A model generated the notes under the pieces. The model was given only the letters and a program-made list of their open reading frames with translations. It was not told the origin of the DNA and did not search any database. Positions 42,713 to 51,187 of a stretch of DNA of 64,000 bases are shown here, piece by piece. A program made the translations under genes and the position numbers. The stretch covers positions 1-64,000 of the forward strand of contig NZ_SSMQ01000067.1 in assembly GCF_005144585.1 (NCBI RefSeq). The letters are read 5' to 3'. Positions within the stretch are counted from its first letter, which is position 1. Every line of letters starts with the position of its first letter. The DNA is from Polyangium fumosum. Lineage in GTDB: Bacteria; Myxococcota_A; Polyangia; Polyangiales; Polyangiaceae.

Positions 42713-43355
42713 CGCCTAGAGGCGATCAGAGCCCTTGTACTCTGTCAACGAGGTGCGTGTCCGCCCTCACCGGGCGTCGCACCCCGGTGCGTTCCCCCCG
42801 ACGTCGAGCTTGCAGCCATCGACCCGTGTTTTCCCGGCATTTCCCGCGCCGACATGCCGCAAATCGTCCCGCGACGCGTCGCCCTGCCATTTCGGACGTT
42901 CGAACGGCCCGACACACCGCTTGCCCTCCCGCTTCGCCCGATCACTCCGCATACGCGCTGCTTTGCCGAGTGTCGTTGCGCGTCTGAACCGGCACGTCGA
43001 CATTTCACCGCCTCCTCATGCGCGCCGGGGCCGCTTCGTAACCCGCTTGGAATGTCGCCTCGAACGCCGTGCGCGGCCCCGCGCGCGCTCGCGCCACGAC
43101 TTCCGTCGTCCCGAGCGCCCACGCAAGCGCTCGCGCCGCCATTCCACGCGCCCGCGGCACGCCCGTCGACGTTGCGACCTCACGTCCGGCGCCCGAACCG
43201 CCCCTGCGACGCGTTGCAACGCCGCTTCAGCCGGCTCGAACGCCCCCGCAAACCGTCGCCGAGGCGTTCGAGCCCTCCCACGCAGAGGACGGCGGCGTCG
43301 CCGGGCGGTCTCTGCCCTTGACGCCCAGGATGCGCGATCTCTAGCATCCGCCACC
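42713..43355. other. 643-bp divergent region: L6 leader and promoter of the coiled-coil gene
   Basis: 42713-42785 is the L leader (TGTCAA at 42743-42748). The middle part is GC-rich with no supported gene, although several frames stay open. A promoter lies at 43318-43347. Confidence 0.55.
43318..43347 (+). promoter_or_regulatory. Sigma70-type promoter, leaderless
   Basis: TTGACG (43318-43323), an 18-nt spacer and TAGCAT (43342-43347) precede ATG 43356 by 8 nt. This is the clearest promoter in the window. Confidence 0.55.
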
Positions 43356-44234
43356 ATGGTTGGAATCAAGACCCTCCCCGAAACAGCGACCACGACGACC
43401 GGCGAGACCCATTTCCGCTTCATGGCGTCCCGCGTCCGGCGCAACCCCCACACGCTGGCGTTCGTCGCCGAGGTGGATGCATTCGAGCCGCGCATCGAGG
43501 CCGCCATCGCCGAGGAGAGGAACCTGCTCGCAGCCGAGGCCTCCGCCGCCGCGGCCGTCCAGTTCGCGGATCACGACCTCGATGATTCGGTCGATTTCGT
43601 CTGGGCCAACGTGGAAAAGGGCTCGCTCCTCGCGCAACGGCTCTTCGGGGATCTGCGGCCCAGCGAATTGAAGCGCCCCACGCTCGGCGGGCAGCTCGAT
43701 ATCATGAAGACCTGGCCCGAAGCCCTGGTGGAAGCCGACAAAGCCGTGCTGAAGGACCACGCCCCCGTGGTCGCCGCGCGCGCGCAGGCCGGCGCAATGG
43801 CCGCGGAGGAGAAGAAGAGCGCAACGCAAAAGCTCGTCGATTTCCGCACGATCGGCACCCGCGTGAAACTGAATCAGGATCACAACGGATTGCGGAAGTC
43901 CCTCCACGGGAAGCTCGGCGAGGTCCAGCACGCGCACAAGCTCGGCGCCGGATGGGCAGAGTCGTTCTTCCTGCAAGAGTCCGCCGAAGAGCTGACGTTG
44001 CCCCAGCTCGACAAGAAGATTGGCGCGGCCACGGCGGAGCTCGACGCGCTGACGAAGCAGCGGGAAGCGCTCGTCGCGCAGGAGGCGAGGCTCGCCGCCC
44101 AGCGGGCGCAGGCCGAGAAACGAGAAAAGAAGGCGAAGCTCGACGCGCTCCAGAAGCTCAAGGCCGACCTCGCGGCGCAAGAGGCGGCCCTGCTCGCCGA
44201 GCTCGCCGAAGGCGACGCGTCGACGAAGTCGTAG
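43356..44234 (+). CDS. Coiled-coil protein of unknown function
   Basis: A protein of 292 residues with no signal peptide. The first 190 residues are helical and Ala-rich (HFRFMASRVRRNPHTLAFVAEVDAF, FADHDLDDSVDFVWANVEKG). From about 200 to 285 there is a strong coiled coil (LDALTKQREALVAQEARLAAQRAQAEKREKKAKLD). I do not recognise a family. It stands alone, with the array on the other side of its promoter. Confidence 0.7.
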   Translation: MVGIKTLPETATTTTGETHFRFMASRVRRNPHTLAFVAEVDAFEPRIEAAIAEERNLLAAEASAAAAVQFADHDLDDSVDFVWANVEKGSLLAQRLFGDLRPSELKRPTLGGQLDIMKTWPEALVEADKAVLKDHAPVVAARAQAGAMAAEEKKSATQKLVDFRTIGTRVKLNQDHNGLRKSLHGKLGEVQHAHKLGAGWAESFFLQESAEELTLPQLDKKIGAATAELDALTKQREALVAQEARLAAQRAQAEKREKKAKLDALQKLKADLAAQEAALLAELAEGDASTKS

Positions 44235-44360
44235 CCACGGTAGGGCTTGACAATCGCCTCCGTTTCCGTTTCCGCCTCCGCTCCTTCGCTCGCCGTCGTC
44301 ACGCGCGAACGCGCGCCAGCGTCGACCGCGTCGACCGCCTCGACCGCCCGGGCCTTTTGC

Positions 44361-44366
44361 TACGCT
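44361..44366 (+). promoter_or_regulatory. -10-like TACGCT, leaderless arrangement
   Basis: TACGCT ends 7 nt before ATG 44374. TCGACC repeats lie upstream (44322-44345); the nearest gives a 15-nt spacer. Confidence 0.35.
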
Positions 44367-44373
44367 CCCGCGC

Positions 44374-44706
44374 ATGACGGGTGCTCCCGACACAAGGCAG
44401 CTCTTCGAACGCATCCTCTCCCTCCTCGAGGCGATGGAGGAGAACCAGCGGCAGAAGGTCCTCTCCCTGGCGCGGCGCCTCTTGCCGGGGCTCACGCCGG
44501 AGGACATCCGCAATCCTCATGATTTCCCGGACCTCGACGACCCCGACTGGCACTTCGAGGACGGGCAACTGACGGGAATTCAGTCGGTGCGGTTTGCGCT
44601 GCGGGCGCTCTCGGGTGAAGTTCTGTCTCATGGCGACCAAGGCGCGAGCCGGGCGGACGAGCACCAAGAAGACGCAGAAGAAGCCGAGCAAACAGGCGGC
44701 CGATAG
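44374..44706 (+). CDS. Small acidic helical protein
   Basis: A protein of 110 residues. It begins with a helix (LFERILSLLEAMEENQRQKVLSLARRLLPGL) and has an acidic DLDDPDWHFEDGQLTG turn. The last 25 residues overlap the start of the Smr gene in another frame by 77 bp and are low-complexity, so only the first 85 or so residues may matter. No family is recognised. Coupled to the Smr-domain gene. Confidence 0.55.
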   Translation: MTGAPDTRQLFERILSLLEAMEENQRQKVLSLARRLLPGLTPEDIRNPHDFPDLDDPDWHFEDGQLTGIQSVRFALRALSGEVLSHGDQGASRADEHQEDAEEAEQTGGR

Positions 44707-45451
44707 CCCCTTCTTCCGCCCGTTCGCGAAGCTCGCGTCGAAGGGACGCAAGGGGAAAACAGAGAAGGGCGCGAAGGCCGACAAGGTCGAGAAGCCCGAA
44801 AAAACTGCGTCCTCAAACAAATCCGAAGGCGGGACGAAGAAGCAGCCGTCGCAACGTGTACCTGTACAGTCGACGGCCGAGCCGGCGGAGCCGCAGGGGC
44901 AGCCGAGCGACGCCGAGACGTTCGCGATGTACATGGCGGGCGTGCGCATGCTCGAGGATCGCAAGGCACGCGTCCCTCGCTCCTCGACGCCGATCGAGCC
45001 GAAATCCAGGGCTCCGCGCGAGGTGAAGGACCACGATGCCGACGCGCGTCACATGCTGCACTCCCTCGTCGCCGAGGGCGTCCGCTTCGAGGTCACCGAC
45101 GACGGCGAGCGCATCGAGGGGCGGCGCATCGACGTGGATCCGCGCGAGGTGCGCCGCCTTCGACGCGGTGCGTATACGGTCGATGGTCGGCTCGATTTGC
45201 ATGGCATGAACGCAGGTGAAGCGCGTCGTGAGGTGGAGAAGTTCGTGCGCAAGCGCCGCACGGACGGAGATCGTGTCGTGGCTCTGATCCACGGTCGGGG
45301 GAACCACTCGCCGCGGGGAATCGGCGTGCTGCGGGGCGAGATCGCAGCCTGGTTGAGCCAGGGTCCGGCCGCCCACCATGTGGCCGCGTTCGCGTCGGCG
45401 CCCGAGGAGGAGGGCGGCACCGGAGTCGTACTCGCGCTCTTGGCACGATGA
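44630..45451 (+). CDS. Smr-domain protein
   Basis: A protein of 273 residues from ATG 44630; the sequence before it reads as the upstream gene in another frame. A Lys-rich disordered N-terminus (KKTQKKPSKQ, KGRKGKTEKGAKADK) of about 130 residues precedes the Smr fold (about 180-273): VDGRLDLHGMNAGEARREVEKFV has the L-D-L-H-G motif, and VVALIHGRGNHSPRGIGVLRGEI has the H-G-x-G loop. Smr domains bind or nick branched nucleic acids or act on colliding ribosomes. The basic tail suggests nucleic-acid or ribosome binding. Confidence 0.85.
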   Translation: MATKARAGRTSTKKTQKKPSKQAADSPFFRPFAKLASKGRKGKTEKGAKADKVEKPEKTASSNKSEGGTKKQPSQRVPVQSTAEPAEPQGQPSDAETFAMYMAGVRMLEDRKARVPRSSTPIEPKSRAPREVKDHDADARHMLHSLVAEGVRFEVTDDGERIEGRRIDVDPREVRRLRRGAYTVDGRLDLHGMNAGEARREVEKFVRKRRTDGDRVVALIHGRGNHSPRGIGVLRGEIAAWLSQGPAAHHVAAFASAPEEEGGTGVVLALLAR

Positions 45452-45560
45452 CGGGATCGGGCTACTTCCTCTCTCGCACTCCCCCTCGCTGCGGACGTCG
45501 GACGCGGGGGTTAGGGCAACGAAGGAAGCACGGAACGACGATTCTCCGAAGGAGCGCGTG

Positions 45561-46481
45561 ATGGTCGACAAGCTGAAGAAGATCTGGATGGAAGGCGAGT
45601 TCGTCGACTGGGACGACGCCAAGGTGCACATCCTGACGCACTCCTTGCACTACGGGCTCGGCGCCTTCGAAGGGATCCGCGCCTATCGCAGGGCCGACGG
45701 CGGCACGTACGTGTTCCGGCTGAAGGAGCACATCGATCGCCTCTTCGACACGTGCAGGCTGCTCGCGATCCAGCCGCGGTTCACGCGGCAGCAGGTGGCC
45801 GACGCGACGGTGGAGACGCTGCGCCAGAACGACATGCAGGAGGGCTACATCCGCCCCCTCGTGTACCTCGGCGAGGGGCCGATGGGCGTGTACGCGCACG
45901 ACAACCCCGTGCGCACCACGATCGTCGCGTGGCACTGGGGCGCGTACCTCGGCAAGGGAGCGACCGAGGCCGGCATCCGCGCGAAGATCAGCGCGTTCGC
46001 CCGGCACCACATCAACGTGGGTTTGCCCAAGGCGAAGATGATGGGGCAGTACACGAACAGCTCGCTCGCCAAGCGCGAGGCGCGCATCGCCGGCTACAAC
46101 GAGGCGATCCTGCTCGATCCGAACGGCTACGTCAGCGAGGGCTCGGGCGAGAACATCTTCATCGTGCGTCGCGGCCGGCTCATCACGCCGCCGCTCTCGG
46201 CCTCGATCCTCGAGGGCATCACGCGCGACACGATCCTCACGCTCGCCCGCGAGGAGGGCATCCCCGCGGCGGAGGAGATGATCACGCGTGATCAGCTCTA
46301 CCTCGCCGACGAGGCGTTCTTCACGGGCACCGCCGCCGAGGTCACGCCGATCCGCGAGGTCGACGATCGCGCGATCGGCGAGGGCCAGGTCGGCGCGATC
46401 ACGCGCAGGCTCCAGCAGCGCTTCTTCGGCATCGTGCGGGGCGAGGACAACGCGCACCCCGAGTGGCTCACGCGCGTCTGA
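45561..46481 (+). CDS. ilvE: Branched-chain amino acid aminotransferase
   Basis: A protein of 306 residues, usual length. ATG 45561 follows AAGGAG with 8 nt spacing. Class IV PLP fold: WMEGEFVDWDDAKVHILTHSLHYGLGAFEGIRAY opens it, followed by IRPLVYLGEGPMGV, GQYTNSSLAKREARIAGYNEAILLDPNGYVSEGSGENIFIV (the class signature) and FFTGTAAEVTPIREVDDR. It transfers amino groups between Leu/Ile/Val and 2-oxoglutarate in the cytoplasm. It overlaps slightly with, or is closely followed by, a lipoprotein gene. Confidence 0.93.
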   Translation: MVDKLKKIWMEGEFVDWDDAKVHILTHSLHYGLGAFEGIRAYRRADGGTYVFRLKEHIDRLFDTCRLLAIQPRFTRQQVADATVETLRQNDMQEGYIRPLVYLGEGPMGVYAHDNPVRTTIVAWHWGAYLGKGATEAGIRAKISAFARHHINVGLPKAKMMGQYTNSSLAKREARIAGYNEAILLDPNGYVSEGSGENIFIVRRGRLITPPLSASILEGITRDTILTLAREEGIPAAEEMITRDQLYLADEAFFTGTAAEVTPIREVDDRAIGEGQVGAITRRLQQRFFGIVRGEDNAHPEWLTRV

Positions 46482-46483
46482 CC

Positions 46484-47170
46484 GTGCGCGCGCCCCTCGC
46501 GCTCGCCCTCGCGCTCGCCTGCGGATGCGGCAGCGCGCCTTCGCCCCCCGCGACAAACCCGCCGCGCCCGCTCCCCTCCGCGGGGAGCGCGGCGCCCCGG
46601 GCCACGCCGGATCCCCTCGCCGCGGCCTCGTCCTTCACGCGTTTCACCTCCGCGCGCTTCGACCTCTCGTTGCCGCTGCCCGACGGCGCGGCCTTCCGCG
46701 TCGACGATCGGACCGAGCGGTGGCTCGTGGCGCGGCACGACGCGACGAGCTCGCTCCTGCTCGTGCGCACGTGGCGCGAGGACGAGGTCGGCAACCGCGC
46801 GCGGTGCGAGGCGCGCGCGCGCACCTGGCGGGACCTTCCTTCCCGCGACGGAGCCCGCCTCGTGTCGGCCTCGCGCCTCGCCGTGCCCCCGGATCACGAC
46901 ACCCTCGCCGAGGTCTTCCTCGGCCCCCGCGCCACGAACGGCGGGCCTACGGACGGCTTCGTGCTCGCGTTTGGCGGCTGGGCCAAGCGGTGCTTCGTGT
47001 ACGTCTTCGCCACGCGCGGGGCGAGCGAGCGCGTCGTGATGGAGCGGCTCGCGGTCATGATGGACGGCTCGCTCCGGCGCATGCACTTCCAGAGCGAGCT
47101 CGCGCCCACGCGTCCCAGCCGGGAGAGGGTGTCGCCACGTGGCGACACCCTCGGGAGACCGTCTCCCTAA
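46484..47170 (+). CDS. Lipoprotein of unknown function
   Basis: A protein of 228 residues from GTG 46484 (GTG 46463, inside ilvE, is the other option; neither has a good ribosome site). Short signal RAPLALALALACGCGS, then a Pro/Ala/Ser linker. The mature part (about 45-210) looks like a small alpha/beta domain with RFDLSLPLPDGAAFRVDD, LLLVRTWREDEVGNRARCEARARTWRDL and GWAKRCFVYVF. Two Cys may pair. The last codons run through a perfect palindrome (47125-47152). It is convergent with the lipoprotein at 47167. Confidence 0.65.
   Translation: MRAPLALALALACGCGSAPSPPATNPPRPLPSAGSAAPRATPDPLAAASSFTRFTSARFDLSLPLPDGAAFRVDDRTERWLVARHDATSSLLLVRTWREDEVGNRARCEARARTWRDLPSRDGARLVSASRLAVPPDHDTLAEVFLGPRATNGGPTDGFVLAFGGWAKRCFVYVFATRGASERVVMERLAVMMDGSLRRMHFQSELAPTRPSRERVSPRGDTLGRPSP
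47125..47168. terminator. 28-bp perfect palindrome plus second hairpin, bidirectional terminator candidate
   Basis: 47125-47136 and 47141-47152 form a 12-bp perfect stem with an ACGT loop; GGGAGA-CCG-TCTCCC (47154-47168) forms another. They lie at the meeting point of two convergent genes, within the last codons of the plus-strand gene. There is no U tract. Confidence 0.5.
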
Positions 47171-47790
47171 AGCCCCGCGAACGTCTGGCAAAACTTGCTC
47201 GTCTTGGCCTCGTCCTCCACGAGGATCCACGTCCCCTGCGAGGCCTCTCCGTTCGGCGACGCGCCGAGCATCTCGGGGAGGACCAGACAGACCACCTCGT
47301 AACGACCCTCGATCGTCCCCACCGGGAACGCCTCGTCCGCCGTCTCGAACTGCCCGTTGAGCTTGCCGTACGACGTGCGCAAAAAGAGCGTGCCCGGACC
47401 GATGATGCTCGCGCCGCTCTGCGACAGGTACGCGAGCGTCCCTCCGCTGTACCCCTCGGAGAGCGCCACCGAGAAGCTCCGTTCGAGCAGCGTCTCCGTG
47501 CTGATGTCGAACGCGATGCTGAGCCCGTAGCCGCGGCGATCGGCCGTCGAGAGCGTCACCGACGCCATCGCGGGAGGGCCGTTCGGCAGCGGCGCCCGGA
47601 TCTCGATGCTCCCTGGATCCCCGCGGAAGACGCGCCCGTCGGAGGTCCGGATCGTGAGGTCGTCGTCCACGGACGTCGTCCGGAATGCGAACAGATCACT
47701 CACGTCACCCACCGAGCAGGCCGTGGTGCTCACGGCGGCGGCGGACGCGGCGCATACGCGCAGTAAGAAAAGGTTTTTCTCGTCCTTCAT
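47167..47790 (-). CDS. Lipoprotein, third gene of metalloprotease operon
   Basis: A protein of 207 residues from ATG 47790 with AGAGGA 7 nt upstream. The signal ends in VSTTAC (lipobox). The mature part is beta-rich (LTIRTSDGRVFRGDPGSIEIRAPL, ASVTLSTADRRGYGLSIAFDI, NGQFETADEAFPVGTIEGRYEVVCLV), with Cys in the C-terminal third. Unknown function. It starts 17 bp after the metalloprotease gene, so it is probably co-expressed and may bind or inhibit the protease. Confidence 0.65.
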   Translation of the reverse strand: MKDEKNLFLLRVCAASAAAVSTTACSVGDVSDLFAFRTTSVDDDLTIRTSDGRVFRGDPGSIEIRAPLPNGPPAMASVTLSTADRRGYGLSIAFDISTETLLERSFSVALSEGYSGGTLAYLSQSGASIIGPGTLFLRTSYGKLNGQFETADEAFPVGTIEGRYEVVCLVLPEMLGASPNGEASQGTWILVEDEAKTSKFCQTFAGL

Positions 47791-47807
47791 CGACGTATCC
47801 TCTGGCT

Positions 47808-48896
47808 TCAGCACCCGCAGTCGAGCACCTGGACGGTGAGCGGGTTGTGAATGACGTTGTCGCTCTCCGAGCTCTCCACGACCGCGTTGCCCGCGTCGAC
47901 CTGGTGGTAGAGCCAGTACAAACCCTTCGGCGTGCCGCACGGCACCGTGGTCGTCACGCTCGGATGGACCTGCTTCTCCGCGTTGACCGTCGCGCCGAAC
48001 CACGTCCCGAGCGTGATCCCTGCCCACGCGTGCGCGGTCGGGCTCGTCGCGAGGAAGAAGCGCTGGTCCGATGCCACGCTCTTCGTCCCCGTGTTGGCCG
48101 TGGTGAAGTGAAACGAGAACGTCTCGCCGCGGCAGCGCTGGATCGTCTTCCACGGCGCCGTGCTGCGGATGTTGCCGCTCGTCAGGCGCTGCGCGGAGGC
48201 CATCAGGTTCGTCTCGCCGGTCGTCGACGGGTACAAGAAGCGCCCGCCGGCCGCGTCGTCGGGCATGGGCTGCGCGAACATCGCGCTCGGCCCGCCGCCG
48301 AGCGGCACGGGCGGCGAGGGCCGCATGACCGTGAAGTCGAGCGTGTGGTTGTCGGCTCCGCCCGGGGTCGAGATCGAGAGCCCGTGCGCGTGACCAAGCT
48401 CGTGGAGGAACGTGGATCGGCCTGTCCGCGTCGGGCTGTACGGGCACGCGCCCGAGGCGAACGCTTCGTCGGGGTTGTCGAAGCTCTGCGTCGCCAGGTT
48501 CGCGAGCAGCACGTTCACCTCGTCGATCCGATCGCAGCTCCGCACGACCACCGTCGTCCCGAGCGAGCCGTCGATGCTCGACGCCTCGACGAGCGCCACG
48601 TCGTTCCAGCCGTCGTCGAGGTCGACCCAGCAGTGGTTCGTGGACCAGGATCCGTAGTGGTAGACGGCGTCCTGCATGCCGCCGACGCCGCGCCACTGCC
48701 CAACTGCCGCGGCGTAGGCCTTCGCCTGGCTCGATCCCGAGGGGATGCTGCACAGGTTCTGCACGAGCCCGAACGGCGACTTCCAACGGACGTTTTTGCC
48801 CTCGCACGTGAGGTAACGAAACGCCTCGGCGCGGTGCGTGAGCGTCATGCACGCGACGAGCACGCACATCACGACGATCGAGAGAGGCATGCGCAT
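47808..48896 (-). CDS. Secreted HELGH zinc metalloprotease
   Basis: A protein of 362 residues from ATG 48896 with GGAGG 9 nt upstream. A cleavable signal (IVVMCVLVACMTLTHRAEA) is followed by a catalytic region with STFLHELGHAHGLSIST: HExxH gives two zinc ligands and the Glu. The third histidine of the metzincin motif (HExxHxxGxxH) is absent at the expected place (Ile), so another residue may serve. Downstream is a C-terminal domain of about 120 residues (CRGETFSFHFTTANTGTKSVASDQRFFLA, GLYWLYHQVDAGNAVVESSESDN) like a CARDB-type beta domain. Its ATG overlaps the stop of the preceding gene (ATGA). Confidence 0.8.
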   Translation of the reverse strand: MRMPLSIVVMCVLVACMTLTHRAEAFRYLTCEGKNVRWKSPFGLVQNLCSIPSGSSQAKAYAAAVGQWRGVGGMQDAVYHYGSWSTNHCWVDLDDGWNDVALVEASSIDGSLGTTVVVRSCDRIDEVNVLLANLATQSFDNPDEAFASGACPYSPTRTGRSTFLHELGHAHGLSISTPGGADNHTLDFTVMRPSPPVPLGGGPSAMFAQPMPDDAAGGRFLYPSTTGETNLMASAQRLTSGNIRSTAPWKTIQRCRGETFSFHFTTANTGTKSVASDQRFFLATSPTAHAWAGITLGTWFGATVNAEKQVHPSVTTTVPCGTPKGLYWLYHQVDAGNAVVESSESDNVIHNPLTVQVLDCGC

Positions 48897-49738
48897 CACG
48901 GCGCACCTCCGGCCTCGCACACGGCGAGCTCCTTCGTCGATGTGTCCGCGAGGCCCACGGGCGGGTCGAAGCACGCGAGCAGGCCCTCGGTGCTCGCGGG
49001 GCTCTCCGTGGGCGTGGGCGCGCGCCACGTCGTCACGCGCCGCCACGGCCCGGCCGACATCGGCGCGGGCGAGAACGACCCGTGGGGCCACGCGCCCGTC
49101 GCGCGGGCGAAGACGCGCAGCGCCTCGGCGAGCTCCGCGGCGTCGAGCGCGCGCTCCATGTCGGCCTCCGTGATCCACGTGGAGAGCCGCGGCGACGACG
49201 CACCATCCACGGCGCCGCTCGGCTGCACCCAGAGCTGTGGCCCGGTGAGGATCTCGGTCGCGCCCACGCCCGTGACGAGCCGCCCGTAGGCGTCCACGAG
49301 CGCGCGCGTCTTCCCCAAGGTGTCGAGGCGGAAGACGTGGCCGAACGCGATCGGCGACAACGTCCACTCGGTGTTGCGCAGAAGCAGGACGTACCGCTTG
49401 CCCGCGGCGAGCTCGGGCACGTGGGTCGCGACGATCTCGCGACCGTCGGGCAGGTACCCGCCGAAGGATCGGATCTCGACGGAGTTCGGCGCCGATGCAC
49501 CGAGCGAGCCCAGGTGAACGGACAGGTTCGTCAGGGTCGCGACGGTCCGCGGGCCTTCGACCTCGTCGAAATGGAAGCTCACGTCCTCGACGTCGCCTTC
49601 GATCACGGCGGCGGTTTGTCGCAGCACGGCGGCGAGCGTGTCCGCGGGCGAGGGCAGCGGAGCGGCGTGGGCGCTCTCGGCCCCGAGCGAGGCACAAACG
49701 ATCACGGAAGCGATGAAACTCGGACGGACGGATCGCAT
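48896..49738 (-). CDS. Secreted protein, first gene of metalloprotease operon
   Basis: A protein of 280 residues from ATG 49738; GGAGGAG lies 5 nt upstream. Signal peptide FIASVIVCASLGAESAHA. The mature part has beta strands with ALVDAYGRLVTGVGATEIL, RYVLLLRNTEWTLSPIAFGHVFRLD and EIVATHVPELAAGKRYVLLL, and closes with LLACFDPP and LAVCEAGG. I recognise no family. Its stop overlaps the protease start, so translation is coupled; a chaperone or inhibitor role for the protease is possible. Confidence 0.75.
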   Translation of the reverse strand: MRSVRPSFIASVIVCASLGAESAHAAPLPSPADTLAAVLRQTAAVIEGDVEDVSFHFDEVEGPRTVATLTNLSVHLGSLGASAPNSVEIRSFGGYLPDGREIVATHVPELAAGKRYVLLLRNTEWTLSPIAFGHVFRLDTLGKTRALVDAYGRLVTGVGATEILTGPQLWVQPSGAVDGASSPRLSTWITEADMERALDAAELAEALRVFARATGAWPHGSFSPAPMSAGPWRRVTTWRAPTPTESPASTEGLLACFDPPVGLADTSTKELAVCEAGGAP

Positions 49739-50294
49739 CGGATCTCCTCCGGCGGATGGGTCTTTCTCGACGCGGCGACGCGGCCATCCTCGCGCGCAGC
49801 GTCGTCGCCGCGCCCTTGTTTGCCTGCGCGGCGGCGCGGCCGGGCCGGGACGAACGTGGTCCCGACGAACACGGACGATCTGGCGCATCGGAAAGAAACG
49901 GCCATCGGGCTCTCGGGGCCGTGGGTTCGAGGAACTTCCCGTCTTCGTCAGGGAAACGATGTACACGCCCTCGATCGGCGGGATCCCGCGGGGGATCTCG
50001 GGTCCGCCCGGTTTGTCGTTCTGGAGCCTGGTTTGTCTGTCGCGACGTCGCTGGTTTGTCCTTCGCGTGTGCAGTACGCGGGAAAGATCACGACTCGGGT
50101 GCAAACCGGAAGCGTCGGGCAGGGGGCTCCCCGGCCCGTCGAAGAGAGAATCCCTACATGGAACGCCCAGGCTTCGGCATCCGCCTGGCGACTCCGGGCG
50201 GAATGGACTTTCGCGGGAGGGACGACCTCGCTACGGTGCAAAAACGCTCGTCCCAGGGACGTATTTTCTCCTGGGATGCACCGGGGAGATCGTC
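49739..50294. other. 556-bp divergent region before the OmpA-like gene
   Basis: No gene is supported. GGTTTGTC occurs three times in direct orientation at 50010-50017, 50030-50037 and 50053-50060 (spacing 20 and 23 bp, about two helical turns), which could be binding sites for a regulator of either flanking gene. Confidence 0.45.
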
Positions 50295-51152
50295 ATGAAC
50301 GTGCGCATCCTTGCTGCCTCCACGCTCGCCGCGGCGCTCGCTGTGAGCGGCTGCGGATATTCCGAGGAAGAGTGGCAGGCGCAGCTCGACAAGTACAACA
50401 AGCTCCTGGCCGACAAAAACGCGAACGACCAGGCCGCGGCGGCCGCGCAGAAGAGGCTCGCCGAGGAGCTCGCGGGAGAGCAGGCGAAGGTCGCTGAGCT
50501 GACGAAGAAGCTCTCGGACGCCGGCGTCGACATCAGCAAGCTGAACGAGAGCTTGCAGGCGTCGGCGACGAAGGTGTCGGCGCTGAGCTCGACCTTGGAG
50601 GAGCGCGAGAAGGCGCTCGCCGAGTACAAGGCGCGCGCCAAGCAGCTCGAGCAGATCAAGGCGCGGTTCGAGATGCTGCGCAAGAAGCTCGACGAGCTCA
50701 CGAAGCTCGGCCTCGCGGTGAACATCCGCAAGAACCGCATGGTCATCTCGCTCCCGGGCGACGTGCTCTTCGACTCGGGCCGCGAGACGCTGAAGAAAGA
50801 GGGTCAGGAGATCCTGACGAAGGTGGCGGGCATCATCAAGAACGACGCCTCGCTGCTCGGCCGCGACTACCAGGTCGCTGGGCACACGGACAACAAGCCC
50901 CTCGCGGGCGGCGTCTTCCGCGACAACTGGGGCCTCTCGCTCATGCGCGCGCGCGAGGTGCTGATGTACCTCGTGAGCGACAAGGGCGGCAACATGCCGA
51001 CCGCGAAGTGGAGCGCCGCCGGCTTCGGCGACACGGACCCGATCGCCACGAACGACACGGACGAGGGGCGGCAGAAGAACCGCCGCTGCGACGTCATCGT
51101 GGTGCCGAGCGTCGAGGAGATGCTCGACCTCAAGGCGATCACGACGCAATAA
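50295..51152 (+). CDS. OmpA-family lipoprotein with coiled-coil stalk
   Basis: A protein of 285 residues from ATG 50295 with GGGGAG 7 nt upstream. The signal ends in AVSGC (lipobox). A long coiled coil (about 30-145; KLLADKNANDQAAAAAQKRLAEELAGEQAKVAEL) leads to an OmpA C-terminal peptidoglycan-binding domain (about 160-275): GDVLFDSGRETLKKEGQEIL, VAGHTDNKPLAGG, NWGLSLMRAREVLMYLV, GFGDTDPIATNDTDEGRQKNRR. It should tether the outer membrane to peptidoglycan; the stalk length suggests a bridging or stator-like role. Confidence 0.9.
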   Translation: MNVRILAASTLAAALAVSGCGYSEEEWQAQLDKYNKLLADKNANDQAAAAAQKRLAEELAGEQAKVAELTKKLSDAGVDISKLNESLQASATKVSALSSTLEEREKALAEYKARAKQLEQIKARFEMLRKKLDELTKLGLAVNIRKNRMVISLPGDVLFDSGRETLKKEGQEILTKVAGIIKNDASLLGRDYQVAGHTDNKPLAGGVFRDNWGLSLMRAREVLMYLVSDKGGNMPTAKWSAAGFGDTDPIATNDTDEGRQKNRRCDVIVVPSVEEMLDLKAITTQ

Positions 51153-51187
51153 CCCGCGCCGCGCGCCGCCCCCCCCATTCTCCCGCC

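Noticed and set aside
36000-43350. Array explained as an insertion-sequence cluster
   Set aside because: No transposase, terminal inverted repeats or target duplications; units begin and end at gene borders and carry lipoprotein signals.
42735-43355. N-terminal extension of the coiled-coil protein by about 207 codons
   Set aside because: A leaderless promoter sits directly before ATG 43356, and the extension is Arg-rich and overlaps the L6 leader.
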